Shown here: positions 8,143 through 16,326 of the stretch, piece by piece | Position numbering within the stretch: the first letter of the stretch is position 1 | How the letters are laid out: each line of letters opens with the position of its first letter | From: Azovibrio restrictus | GTDB lineage: Bacteria > Bacteroidota > Bacteroidia > Chitinophagales > Chitinophagaceae | Length of the DNA stretch: 64,000 bases | Assembly (NCBI GenBank): GCA_029255605.1 | Contig: JANLJF010000019.1 | Span: 3,431-67,430, forward strand | Reading direction: 5' to 3' | Position numbers and translations under genes: made by a program | The notes under the pieces: model-generated | What the model was told of the DNA's origin: nothing | The model's database searches: none | The model's input: the letters and a program-made list of their open reading frames with translations, nothing else

Positions 8143-8769
8143 GTGCAAAAGCAAATTTTATTGATTGGTGTCATCTTAATGATGACAAGTACGCTACACC
8201 TAAAAGCACAATATGCAAAAACGGACAGCACTTACAAAAAGTGTTTCGTAGGTAGCACTTTGTTTTTATTGGGTAATTTTTCATCCACCAATCCACCGGG
8301 TTTTGGTCAGCTCAATATAGGTTATCGCATCACCGGAAAAGATGTTGTTTCTCTTGAACTAATAACCTGGAAACATGCCTGGCCTCTTGGTATCAACCCG
8401 TTTTACAATAAGTCATACGGAAAACCTGAGGAGAAATTTTCAGGCTATATACGTGAATATGGAATTGGCCTGGCCTATCAAAGGTATCTGTGGAAAGGTC
8501 TTTATGTAGCGGTACACGTAATGCCTATGTGGCAAACATTTAAGAAAGAAAACGGTGATAAGTTGGATAATGGGTTCATCATATTCAATACGAATCGAGT
8601 TGGCTATCACATTAAACTCTTGAAGGATAGATTCTTCATAGAACCGTCAGTAGGTATTGCCGGTCGCCCTTATTACACTGAAATGCCTGCAGGATTTAAA
8701 GAAAAAGATGACAAGTGGCCCAAATGGACACCAGAACCGGGGCTACATTTCGGATACAATTTCAATTAA
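8143..8769 (+). CDS. Secreted beta-barrel-like protein, full-length paralogue
   Basis: A 208-aa protein of unknown function that starts with GTG; no ATG lies in frame between the -7 box and the signal peptide. The signal peptide is ILLIGVILMMTSTLHLKAQ with cleavage after KAQ. Alternating aromatic/polar segments (FGQLNIGYRIT, KDVVSLELITW, GIGLAYQRYLWKGLYVAVHV, RFFIEPSVGIAG) and a final GLHFGYNF strand ending in an aromatic residue fit a small outer-membrane beta-barrel. It follows the duplicated operator-promoter and is separated by 6 bases from the DUF6326 gene, so the two form one transcript. The upstream paralogue lacks the last strands. Confidence 0.75.
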   Translation: MQKQILLIGVILMMTSTLHLKAQYAKTDSTYKKCFVGSTLFLLGNFSSTNPPGFGQLNIGYRITGKDVVSLELITWKHAWPLGINPFYNKSYGKPEEKFSGYIREYGIGLAYQRYLWKGLYVAVHVMPMWQTFKKENGDKLDNGFIIFNTNRVGYHIKLLKDRFFIEPSVGIAGRPYYTEMPAGFKEKDDKWPKWTPEPGLHFGYNFN

Positions 8770-8775
8770 CAACTT

Positions 8776-9195
8776 ATGAATACACAAACCTCATTTGAAG
8801 ACATCAAAGTGAATGTGAAACTTAAGCTTGCTGCACTGTGGGCGAGCTTAATGTTTCTCATTATCTATATTGACTATTTCCACTTATATATGCCGGGCAT
8901 GATAGAAGACATCCTGAAGGAGAAAGTGTTTGTATTTGATATCACGCAAGGATTTATTACCGCAGCACTCGTTGTTGTGACAATTCCTGCCCTGATGATT
9001 TTTCTATCTGTTGCACTGCCTGCCAGAGTAAATCGTCTAACGAACATCATTATTGCAGTAGTGAATATCCCCCTTATGTTGTTTAATCTAGCAGGAGTGG
9101 CTTGGGTACACATGGTATTGGGCGCTATTATAGAGGTTGTTCTTCTTGGGCTGATTATCCGTTATGCATGGAAGTGGCCTCGTATTGAAACATAG
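8776..9195 (+). CDS. DUF6326 family membrane protein
   Basis: A 139-aa integral membrane protein with four predicted spans (about 18-36, 60-82, 90-108, 112-130). KVNVKLKLAALWASLMFLIIYIDYFHLYMPG is the recognisable family opening. A conserved charged loop IEDILKEKVF follows the first span. Function is unknown. It is co-transcribed with the beta-barrel-like gene 6 bases upstream and closes the cassette next to tRNA-Phe. Confidence 0.8.
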   Translation: MNTQTSFEDIKVNVKLKLAALWASLMFLIIYIDYFHLYMPGMIEDILKEKVFVFDITQGFITAALVVVTIPALMIFLSVALPARVNRLTNIIIAVVNIPLMLFNLAGVAWVHMVLGAIIEVVLLGLIIRYAWKWPRIET

Positions 9196-9300
9196 AGTGG
9201 TACAACTCTGAAACTGGAAGACTTTTAACGATTTGCGACACAGTAGCAAACCGGGAATACAATCAGAATGGAGATGTAAATTGGGAATAGCAGAAAGTAA

Positions 9301-9336
9301 AAAGCAGTTATGATGAATCATAACTGCTTTTCTTTT
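9301..9336 (-). terminator. Terminator of tRNA-Phe, symmetrical hairpin
   Basis: A 14-bp perfect stem, AAAGCAGTTATGAT / ATCATAACTGCTTT, with a GAA loop. It lies 3 to 30 bases beyond the CCA end of the tRNA on the minus strand. T-rich sequence follows on both strands, so it can also stop transcription leaving the DUF6326 gene. Confidence 0.8.
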
Positions 9337-9338
9337 GG

Positions 9339-9414
9339 TGGTGGTGTGGGCCGGGATCGAACCGGCGACACAAGGATTTTCAGTCCTTTGCTCTACCGAC
9401 TGAGCTACCGCACC
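9339..9414 (-). tRNA. tRNA-Phe (GAA anticodon)
   Basis: A 76-nt cloverleaf with encoded CCA: D-arm GCTC..GAGC, anticodon stem AAGGA/TCCTT around CTGAAAA (anticodon GAA), variable GTGTC, T-arm GCCGG-TTCGATC-CCGGC. The acceptor stem GGTGCGG / CCACACC has one mismatch, C5 with A68; the expected 3' strand would be CCGCACC. The 3' half is duplicated at 6514-6564, marking this gene as a probable integration site. Confidence 0.95.
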
Positions 9415-9477
9415 AACCCGTAATTGGGATTGCAAAAATAGAATTAATCCTGAACTTTCCAAAAATGAAAGCAGATA

Positions 9478-10827
9478 TTATTCTTTTACAACCTTTTGGC
9501 GTGTTAAGATATTATTGCCATCTATTACTACCAACTGGTACAAACCCACCGGTATATGCTGTATGCGCACGCCTGTAAGCGGCTGAGGCATATTGCCAGC
9601 GGCTACCACCTGGCCTGTAATATTATATATATGATATTTTAAATTTTGTTTGAAGCTTGCTTTCCCAAGATGTAAAAACAGTTCGTCTTTTGCCGGATTT
9701 GGATAAATATTAATGTCTGTATTCGCTGGTGTATTACTAATGCTAACAGAAGAAGGGTCGTACAACTCTATTATTTTATCCGTACGGGTGCTACCGCTGG
9801 CATTGGAATTACTGGTAGAGATATAAATTTTGCCTTGCGGAGAGATGCAAACATCACGCAGTCTGCCGAAGCTAACGCCGCTGATAACGGTAGCAGATGT
9901 AATGGTATCCATTGCGGTATTCAATTTTAGCTGATACAGTTTGCTATCCTTAAGCGTAGTCATGATAATAGAATTCTGAAATGCAGGAAACATGGGTTGC
10001 TGATTGTAATAGTCGATACCACATACAGCTAACGTAGGTGTCCACGCCCTTAAAGGTTCCCTTACGTTTGAGTCTGTACAGAAAGTAGCTTCAGTGGGCT
10101 GGTCGCAATAACCCTTTACATTAGGCCATCCATAGTTGCGGCCTTTTTCCAGCAGGTTTATTTCATCATCGCTGTTATCACCATGTTCCGACTGGAATAT
10201 TTTACCATTCACCATTACCATGCCTTGTGCATTGCGGTGGCCCCAGCTCCATGCAGGGTTGCCGGCTATCGGGTTATCTCCAGGTATGCTGCCATCAAAG
10301 GTGATGCGGAGCGTTTTACCATTAATGCTGTTCACATCTTGTGAATTAGAAGTTGCTGAAGCATCACCTGTAGTTATATACAGGTAGTTGGCATCGGTAA
10401 GCAGGCGGCAGCCATTGTGTATGTTGCTGGCATTTATATCATCGAGTATCGTTTGCGGATTATTCAGCACAGTGCCGTTGTATTCATATTTTACGACACG
10501 CTCTTTGTATGTGGTACCATCCATGTAGTTGTAAGCTACAAATACATGCGGTGTAGTTGGGAATTGCGGGTGCAATGCCATACCCAACATGCCACCCTCA
10601 CTATGAATGACGGTATTGGTTTCCTGATACAGTGTGTCGATCTTCCGTGTATCGGGATTGAGGCGACAGATATAGCCGTTTTTTTGTGTGAACCATATGT
10701 GGTTATCAGGCCCGTATATCATTTCCCATGGAATGAAAAGGGAATCGCGCACGATGCGGGTGGTCATTTGCGCGTGGGTATTATAAGCAAATACAGCCAG
10801 TATAAAGAGTAAAATTAGTTTCCTCAT
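9478..10827 (-). CDS. PQQ-type sugar dehydrogenase (glucose/sorbosone dehydrogenase fold) with T9SS sorting domain
   Basis: A 449-aa secreted enzyme. The signal peptide is KLILLFILAVFAYNTHAQ. Residues ~25-355 form a six-bladed propeller of the GSDH/PQQ soluble glucose dehydrogenase family: IPWEMIYGPDNHIWFTQKNG, GGMLGMALHPQF, IHNGCRLLTD, YITTGDAS, SWGHRNAQGMV, SEHGDNSDDEINLL, NYGWPNVKG. The H-R-N and E-H-G segments carry the usual PQQ and catalytic positions. The last ~80 residues are a type A T9SS domain (INIYPNPAKDE...). It probably oxidises aldose sugars outside the cell; the substrate cannot be fixed. It is divergent from pnuC with a ~100-bp shared upstream region. Confidence 0.85.
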   Translation of the reverse strand: MRKLILLFILAVFAYNTHAQMTTRIVRDSLFIPWEMIYGPDNHIWFTQKNGYICRLNPDTRKIDTLYQETNTVIHSEGGMLGMALHPQFPTTPHVFVAYNYMDGTTYKERVVKYEYNGTVLNNPQTILDDINASNIHNGCRLLTDANYLYITTGDASATSNSQDVNSINGKTLRITFDGSIPGDNPIAGNPAWSWGHRNAQGMVMVNGKIFQSEHGDNSDDEINLLEKGRNYGWPNVKGYCDQPTEATFCTDSNVREPLRAWTPTLAVCGIDYYNQQPMFPAFQNSIIMTTLKDSKLYQLKLNTAMDTITSATVISGVSFGRLRDVCISPQGKIYISTSNSNASGSTRTDKIIELYDPSSVSISNTPANTDINIYPNPAKDELFLHLGKASFKQNLKYHIYNITGQVVAAGNMPQPLTGVRIQHIPVGLYQLVVIDGNNILTRQKVVKE

Positions 10828-10934
10828 ATGTGCATGATTTTTTTAAAGTATATAAAGGCTGCCGAAAAACCGTGCCAATGATTGTCATGTTAGCGCTTGG
10901 GTAGTGTTGGCTGCCAGTGTATTTTTACAGCCGG

Positions 10935-11558
10935 ATGAGCATACAGGAGTTTTATAGCCAGTTTACAACACAAATATTACATACTACCTGGCCCGAAGCA
11001 GTGGGCGTGATATTCGGCATGATCAGCGTAGTATTGGCCAACAGGAACCATGTGTGGCTGTACCCTACGGGTATTATCAGTACTATCGTATTTATATACC
11101 TGATGGCAAAGCCTTCAGTGGGATTATATGCAGAAGCCTTGCTGAACGTTTATTACCTGGTGATGAGCATATATGGCTGGGTGCTGTGGTACAAGAAGCG
11201 GGACAATGAAGATGCCGCCATATCTGTAAACAGCAGGAAAGACTGGATGATAACTGCCGGCATCGTAGTAATAGGCTGGGTGATACTATATACAACACTC
11301 AGCACCTTTACAGATTCAGACGTGCCGGTATGGGATGCCGTAGTAGCATCTACCGCATGGGCTGGTATGTGGCTGCTGGCAAAACATAAGGTTGAGAACT
11401 GGATATTGCTAAATATATCGAACGCAATAGCCATACCCTTACAGATACACAAAGGCATACCGTTCACCGCCTGCCTTACTTTATTTCTTTTTATAGTTGC
11501 TATCTTCGGCTATATACGATGGAGAAAATTATATCGTTTGCAACACGCTGCTGCTTAA
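10935..11558 (+). CDS. pnuC: Nicotinamide riboside transporter PnuC
   Basis: A 207-aa inner-membrane transporter of the PnuC/SWEET-like fold. The family signature is clear: TTWPEAVGVIFGMISVVLANRNHVWLYPTGIIS, then NVYYLVMSIYGWVLW, and near the end NAIAIPLQIHKG. Seven spans are expected. PnuC brings in nicotinamide riboside by facilitated diffusion, with phosphorylation inside trapping it. ATG 10935 is chosen over the GTG at 10917, which would add VYFYSR upstream of the conserved start. It overlaps the PAP2 gene by 40 bases and the NadR-like kinase follows, which together make an NAD-salvage operon. Confidence 0.92.
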   Translation: MSIQEFYSQFTTQILHTTWPEAVGVIFGMISVVLANRNHVWLYPTGIISTIVFIYLMAKPSVGLYAEALLNVYYLVMSIYGWVLWYKKRDNEDAAISVNSRKDWMITAGIVVIGWVILYTTLSTFTDSDVPVWDAVVASTAWAGMWLLAKHKVENWILLNISNAIAIPLQIHKGIPFTACLTLFLFIVAIFGYIRWRKLYRLQHAAA

Positions 11559-12151
11559 TAACCCTGTTGATATGCAGTAATACACTGCATGCGCAAAATA
11601 CAGACATCAACTGGCTGCGTTCTGTGCATGTGGGTCGCAACACTTCACTGGATGGTGCTATGAATGGCATTACACAGTCGGCCTACCCTGTATCATTTGC
11701 CATACCTGCCGGTATGCTGCTGTACGGTTATATAGGTGATAAACAGCAATGGCGGCACAATGGCTGGCAAACGGTAGCTGCACTGGGCACGGCCACCATT
11801 ATTGGCTACGGGCTGAAATATGGCATCGACCGGAAACGCCCCTATGAGAGCTACCCGGATATTGTGCCCTACCATTACGATACAGACCCGTCCTTCCCTT
11901 CGGGGCATACCAGCCTGGCCTTTGCAACAGCTACTTCTGTAAGTTTGCAATATCCTAAATGGTATGTGATAGCACCTGCCTACCTGTGGGCGGGTGCAGT
12001 GGGTTATTCCCGCATGCATCTGGGTATGCATTATCCCAGTGATGTATTGGCAGGCGCTATAGTAGGTGCAGGTTCTTCTTTCCTGGCATATAAAGGGCAG
12101 CAATGGCTGCTGAAACGTAAACAAAAAACTGTAAAGAACCCGGTTGAATAA
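11519..12151 (+). CDS. PAP2 family phosphatase, exported, in NAD-salvage operon
   Basis: A 210-aa acid-phosphatase/PAP2 protein. All three motifs are intact: K100-x6-R107-P108, P127-S-G-H130, and S164-R165-x5-H171-x3-D175. A signal peptide or N-terminal anchor (CCLITLLICSNTLHAQ) places the domain in the periplasm. Its start lies inside the end of pnuC (40-base overlap) and its stop overlaps the start of the NadR-like kinase by 8 bases, so the three are translationally coupled. In this context a role dephosphorylating nicotinamide mononucleotide to the riboside before uptake is plausible; that is inference. The alternative is the usual lipid phosphate phosphatase role. Confidence 0.88.
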   Translation: MEKIISFATRCCLITLLICSNTLHAQNTDINWLRSVHVGRNTSLDGAMNGITQSAYPVSFAIPAGMLLYGYIGDKQQWRHNGWQTVAALGTATIIGYGLKYGIDRKRPYESYPDIVPYHYDTDPSFPSGHTSLAFATATSVSLQYPKWYVIAPAYLWAGAVGYSRMHLGMHYPSDVLAGAIVGAGSSFLAYKGQQWLLKRKQKTVKNPVE

Positions 12152-12668
12152 CATTAAGAAAATAGTAGTGATAGGCCCGGAATCGACAGGGAAAAGCACG
12201 CTGAGCGAAGCACTGGCTAAGGAGTTGGGTACGGTGTGGGTGCCTGAGTATGCCCGGGGCTACCTGGAAACACTGGGACGTGACTATGAAGAAGACGACC
12301 TGCTGAAAATAGCAGAAGGCCAGCTGGCAAGCGAAGAAGCATTGATGCAACAAGCTAATAACTACCTGGTATGCGATACCGACCTGTATGTGCTGAAAGT
12401 ATGGAGCGAAGCCAAATATGGCAGGTGCCACCCTCATATATTAGAACAGATAGCACATAGAACGTATGATATATACCTGCTTACATATATAGATGTAATA
12501 TGGCAGGACGACCCCCTGCGCGAACACCCGCTGCCGGATGAACGCCGGTATTTTTATAATCAATATCATGATATTGTGCAGCATAGCGGTGTGCCCTGGG
12601 TGGACATAAGAGGCGATGAAACTGAAAGGCTGGAAGCCGCCATGAAGGCAGTACGCAGCTTTTTGTAA
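12144..12668 (+). CDS. NadR-like ribosylnicotinamide kinase (AAA-type P-loop)
   Basis: A 174-aa P-loop kinase related to the C-terminal domain of NadR. Walker A is GPESTGKST at residues 11-19. V-P-E-Y-A-R-G-Y (~33-40) and CDTDLYVLKVWSE (~76-88) are typical NadR/NRK features. The adenylyltransferase and HTH domains of full NadR are absent. The only workable start is TTG at 12144, overlapping the PAP2 stop. It should phosphorylate imported nicotinamide riboside to NMN, matching pnuC two genes upstream. Confidence 0.88.
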   Translation: MNNIKKIVVIGPESTGKSTLSEALAKELGTVWVPEYARGYLETLGRDYEEDDLLKIAEGQLASEEALMQQANNYLVCDTDLYVLKVWSEAKYGRCHPHILEQIAHRTYDIYLLTYIDVIWQDDPLREHPLPDERRYFYNQYHDIVQHSGVPWVDIRGDETERLEAAMKAVRSFL

Positions 12669-12707
12669 AGGCAAAACCCCTTATATTTACAGGAAAGGGA
12701 TTTATTT

Positions 12708-13328
12708 ATGCTGTTACATATTCACCCCGATAATCCGCAGCCGAGAAATATAAAGACCGCGGTAGAAATACTGAAAAAGGGAGGTGTCATCATTTATCCT
12801 ACGGATACCATTTATGGCCTGGGTTGCGATATTTATAATACAGAAGCGATAGCGCGCATTTGCCGCATTAAAAAAATAGACCCCAAGAAAGCGCAGTTCT
12901 CTTTTGTATGTTCTGACCTGAGCCACATCAGCGATTATGCCAAAAGTATAGATACACCGGTGTTTCGCCTGCTGAAGGCGGCATTGCCGGGGCCATACAC
13001 TTTTATACTGGAAGCCAGCAAGTTGGTGCCAAAAATGCTGAAGACCAAGAAAGACACCGTAGGTATACGTGTACCCAATCATAATATAACCCAAACACTG
13101 ATAGCAGAACTGGGTAACCCCATTATGAGTGTATCGCTGCCAATGGATGAGGAAGTAGAATATTATACGGACCCACTAGTGATACACGAAATATTTGAAG
13201 ACCAGGTAGATGCTGTGATAGATGGCGGCATTGGCGGTGTTATCCCTTCCACCGTAATAGATTGCACTACCAATACGCCCGAACTGATAAGGCAGGGTGC
13301 AGGCGAGTTTGAAAATTTAGTTGGATAA
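12708..13328 (+). CDS. Sua5/YciO/YrdC-fold protein, YciO type
   Basis: A 206-aa protein. The N-terminal IHPDNPQ and the later GPYTFIL, VGIRVP and STVIDCT match YciO closely. GGVIIYPTDTIYGLGCD is the fold signature. TsaC/Sua5 enzymes have a K-G-R-P motif followed by PL in the position where this protein reads KKIDPKKAQFSF; the loss of that motif is typical of YciO. YciO proteins are poor or inactive threonylcarbamoyl-AMP synthases, so whether this one makes the t6A precursor is uncertain. It lies 39 bases after the kinase and 28 bases before ligA, in the same direction. Confidence 0.8.
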   Translation: MLLHIHPDNPQPRNIKTAVEILKKGGVIIYPTDTIYGLGCDIYNTEAIARICRIKKIDPKKAQFSFVCSDLSHISDYAKSIDTPVFRLLKAALPGPYTFILEASKLVPKMLKTKKDTVGIRVPNHNITQTLIAELGNPIMSVSLPMDEEVEYYTDPLVIHEIFEDQVDAVIDGGIGGVIPSTVIDCTTNTPELIRQGAGEFENLVG

Positions 13329-13356
13329 ATAGCCTTCTGCGACGTTTCTTTGTTGT

Positions 13357-15453
13357 ATGTACACAACAGCAGACGAACAACGATTGTACCAGCAGGCAAA
13401 ATCGCTATTAAGCAGCGATGGTGCCAACGCAGAAAAGGAAATAGAACAACTGCGTGAGGTTATCAATTATGCCGACTGGAAATATTATGTGCAAAGCGAG
13501 CCGGTACTGGCCGATGTTGAATACGATACCCTCTTCAAAAAGCTGAAACAGCTGGAGGAAAAATACCCCGAGCAAGTAACTGCTGATTCCCCCACACAGC
13601 GTGTAGCCATAGGGCTTAGCGAGAAGTTCCCTTCCGTAAGCCACCTGGTACCTATGCTGAGCCTCGATAATACATACAATGCTGACGACCTGCGCGACTG
13701 GGACAGGCGCTGCAAAGAGCTGGCAAAAACCGATGTGATAGAATACTGTGTAGAGCCCAAGTATGATGGTGCCAGTGTATCGGTTATCTATGAAAATGGA
13801 AAGCTGGTGCGTGGCGCTACACGCGGTGATGGCGTGATGGGTGAGGATGTAACCATCAATATAAAACAGATACGCTCTATACCACTGGCGGCTGCCTTTG
13901 AAAAAGCAGGACTGGACCAGGTAGAGATACGTGGTGAAGTAGTGATACATAAAGAGGTGTTTGCAGAATATAACAGGCAGCGAGCGACAGATGGCCTTTC
14001 GCCATTGGCTAACCCGAGAAATGCTGCATCCGGTACACTGCGCATATTAGACCCTAAGGAAGTAGGCAAGCGCAAGTTATCAGCCATACTGTACCACATC
14101 AGCTACTATACACAACAACGTGGTAAGGATGTGCCAAAGCAAATGCATACGCACTACGATTCGCTGAACTGGTTATATCAATTGGGCTTTCCTACGCCGG
14201 TGAAGGAAATGCAGCGTTTCAATAATATAGATGATGTAATAGCTTTCTGCGAAGCCTTTGAAGCACGCAGGGACGACCTGCCTTATGAAGTGGATGGGCT
14301 TGTAATAAAAGTGAACAGCTTTGATATGCAGGAGCAGATGGGTATGACTGCCCACCATCCACGCTGGGCTGTGGCTTATAAATTCAAAGCAAGGCAGGCT
14401 ACCAGCAAGCTGTTGAAAGTAGAATTCCAGGTAGGGCGTACCGGCTCGGTAACACCAGTAGCTAAGATAGAACCCGTGCCTATAGGGGGCGTAACAGTTA
14501 CATCCATATCGCTCTTTAATGAAGATGTGGTGCGCGAGAAAGACCTGCATATAGGTGATACTGTACTTGTAGAGCGTGCCGGTGATGTGATACCCTATAT
14601 TGTAAAGCCATTGGCAGAACTGCGTACCGGCGATGAGCAGGCTATAGTATTCCCTACCACCTGCCCTGTGTGTGGCGAGACTCTTGAAAAACCTGAAGAA
14701 GAAGCGGTATGGCGTTGTATCAATATCAGCTGCCCGGCGCAGGTGGTAGAGCGCATCATACACTTTGCCAGCAAGGATGCGATGGATATCCGTAACCTGG
14801 GTGGTGCCAACGTGCAGAAGTTTTATGAACTGGGTTTATTGAAAGATATACCCGGCATATACAATATAGAATGGGATAAGGTGAGGCAACTGGATGGCTT
14901 TGGAGAGAAATCCGTAACCAACCTGCAAACAGCTATAGAGAACTCGAAGAAGCAAAGCCTGAACCGTGTAATATATGGATTGGGGATACGCCACGTAGGT
15001 GAAACGATGGCCAAGACACTGGCCAACGCAGTAAGCCATATACGGGAACTATATGATTGGGATGAAGAGAAACTGGTATCGCTGGAAGATGTAGGCCCTA
15101 AAGTGGCAGCATCAGTAGCGCATTTTTTTCATGCGCATGAAAACAGGGATACAATAGATACGTTGGAAAAAGCGGGTGTAAACCTTGCCAATCATCATAA
15201 GAATAAACCGGAAACAACCGGTGAGCTATCGGGCAAGACCTTCCTGTTTACGGGCACACTTACCAAGTTTAAGCGTAGTGAAGCCGAGGCTATGGTGGAA
15301 GAGAAAGGAGGCAGCATACTGGGTGGCGTAAGCAGCAAGCTAAACTACCTGGTGGTGGGTGAGGATGCCGGCAGCAAGCTGGAAAAGGCCAAGAAGCTGG
15401 GCACGGTGGCCATTCTTACCGAAGACCAGTTTATGGATATGGTAAATGGCTGA
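13357..15453 (+). CDS. ligA: NAD-dependent DNA ligase LigA
   Basis: A full-length 698-aa ligase. Domain order is Ia (~1-75), adenylation with K135 in VEPKYDGAS, an OB fold (~330-420), a four-cysteine zinc finger (CPVCGE...CINISCPAQ, ~430-455), helix-hairpin-helix repeats (~460-600) and a BRCT domain (GKTFLFTGTLT to the end). LigA seals nicks using NAD+ and releases NMN. It sits directly downstream of the nicotinamide riboside salvage genes, a sensible neighbourhood since its product NMN feeds the same pathway, though chance cannot be excluded. Confidence 0.98.
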   Translation: MYTTADEQRLYQQAKSLLSSDGANAEKEIEQLREVINYADWKYYVQSEPVLADVEYDTLFKKLKQLEEKYPEQVTADSPTQRVAIGLSEKFPSVSHLVPMLSLDNTYNADDLRDWDRRCKELAKTDVIEYCVEPKYDGASVSVIYENGKLVRGATRGDGVMGEDVTINIKQIRSIPLAAAFEKAGLDQVEIRGEVVIHKEVFAEYNRQRATDGLSPLANPRNAASGTLRILDPKEVGKRKLSAILYHISYYTQQRGKDVPKQMHTHYDSLNWLYQLGFPTPVKEMQRFNNIDDVIAFCEAFEARRDDLPYEVDGLVIKVNSFDMQEQMGMTAHHPRWAVAYKFKARQATSKLLKVEFQVGRTGSVTPVAKIEPVPIGGVTVTSISLFNEDVVREKDLHIGDTVLVERAGDVIPYIVKPLAELRTGDEQAIVFPTTCPVCGETLEKPEEEAVWRCINISCPAQVVERIIHFASKDAMDIRNLGGANVQKFYELGLLKDIPGIYNIEWDKVRQLDGFGEKSVTNLQTAIENSKKQSLNRVIYGLGIRHVGETMAKTLANAVSHIRELYDWDEEKLVSLEDVGPKVAASVAHFFHAHENRDTIDTLEKAGVNLANHHKNKPETTGELSGKTFLFTGTLTKFKRSEAEAMVEEKGGSILGGVSSKLNYLVVGEDAGSKLEKAKKLGTVAILTEDQFMDMVNG

Positions 15454-15471
15454 TAGTTTACGGGGGTAGGT

Positions 15472-15514
15472 ATTATTTCATTTTTTTTTGTCTATCACAA
15501 AAAAAATGAAATAA
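15472..15514. repeat. AT-rich inverted repeat after ligA
   Basis: The arms TTATTTCA-T9 and A8-TGAAATAA form a 17-bp stem around TCTATC. The hairpin is almost pure A/U with no GC stem and no separate T-run. It may stop transcription weakly after ligA, but it is not a standard terminator. Confidence 0.5.
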
Positions 15515-15580
15515 GATAAGGTAGATAAAGTGTATTTCATGAAAATTGTGTTTTGCTAAAAACGAATTTTCACCAATGAA

Positions 15581-16069
15581 TTAATCCAAAATTTGAAACG
15601 TAAATAACCAACTTTTATTCTTTGCACTATAATTATTAGTATAAGAGTATTTGGCTTTACCGGAATAATATGTGCTACTGTATGTATATAATTCCATATG
15701 ATTTTGACCATAATTACTTATGTATTCTCCAAACTCCGTTCTCAATTTTTTCATATCCTCTCTGGTAAGTGTTTTATAAATATCTTGAAATCTTTTTGTT
15801 GATTGTACGGGATCTTCACAATAATATGTCACTCTTTTTACTTGGTTATTATATATTTCAAAAAAAGCATAGAATTTACCATAATTATCAAATCCTTCAT
15901 AACCATAAGCAAAGTCTCCATCTTTAAAGAAAATTACCGATATACCTGCATTTTTAAGATTTTGAATTGTCGCATCTGATGATTTAGATATAAGGGGTGT
16001 TTTATAAACCAATTGACTAAAAGCCGAATTATAACAGAGAATCAGAATAAAAATAAAATATATCTTCAT
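15581..16069 (-). CDS. AT-rich orphan, small exported protein
   Basis: A 162-aa protein of unknown function, taking the second ATG (16069) as start because a signal peptide begins there (KIYFIFILILCYNSAFSQ). The mature part is rich in Tyr, Lys and Phe (YTYSSTYYSGKAKYSYTNNY near the end) and has no motif I recognise. DNA is much more AT-rich than ligA and metH on either side, which points to recent acquisition. It stands alone and runs against ligA. Confidence 0.6.
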   Translation of the reverse strand: MKIYFIFILILCYNSAFSQLVYKTPLISKSSDATIQNLKNAGISVIFFKDGDFAYGYEGFDNYGKFYAFFEIYNNQVKRVTYYCEDPVQSTKRFQDIYKTLTREDMKKLRTEFGEYISNYGQNHMELYTYSSTYYSGKAKYSYTNNYSAKNKSWLFTFQILD

Positions 16070-16287
16070 GTTGCAAAATATTTGCAACAAAGTATGGAAT
16101 TTTATTCTATCCTTATTTTTTTACTGTGTATGAACTTATAGATATTCTCAGCTATAAAACCCGATATCCATGCACAAGACTTTACTCTTATGGTTCCGGG
16201 TCAGGAATCTTAAATAATATTCCTAAATAATATAGTAGCTTTTTTATAGGTAACCCTTTAAATAATGGTAATGTCTTAGGTAGTTTC

Positions 16288-16295
16288 TACCTTTG
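16288..16295 (+). promoter_or_regulatory. -7 box of metH
   Basis: TACCTTTG fits TAnnTTTG and lies 31 bases before the ATG. The rest of 16070-16326 contains a possible ACCCG/CGGGT pairing, but I could not match it to a SAM or cobalamin riboswitch. Confidence 0.55.
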
Positions 16296-16326
16296 CACTC
16301 TCTTTTTGAATAATATATACACATAG

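Noticed and set aside
6565..9338. Prophage or transposon
   Set aside because: No integrase, transposase, capsid or terminal inverted repeats were seen; only the tRNA repeats support mobility.
10917..10934. GTG start of pnuC
   Set aside because: Adds six residues not seen in the family; ATG 10935 is better placed.
16070..16326. SAM or cobalamin riboswitch before metH
   Set aside because: Only a possible five-base pairing was found; no core consensus elements matched.
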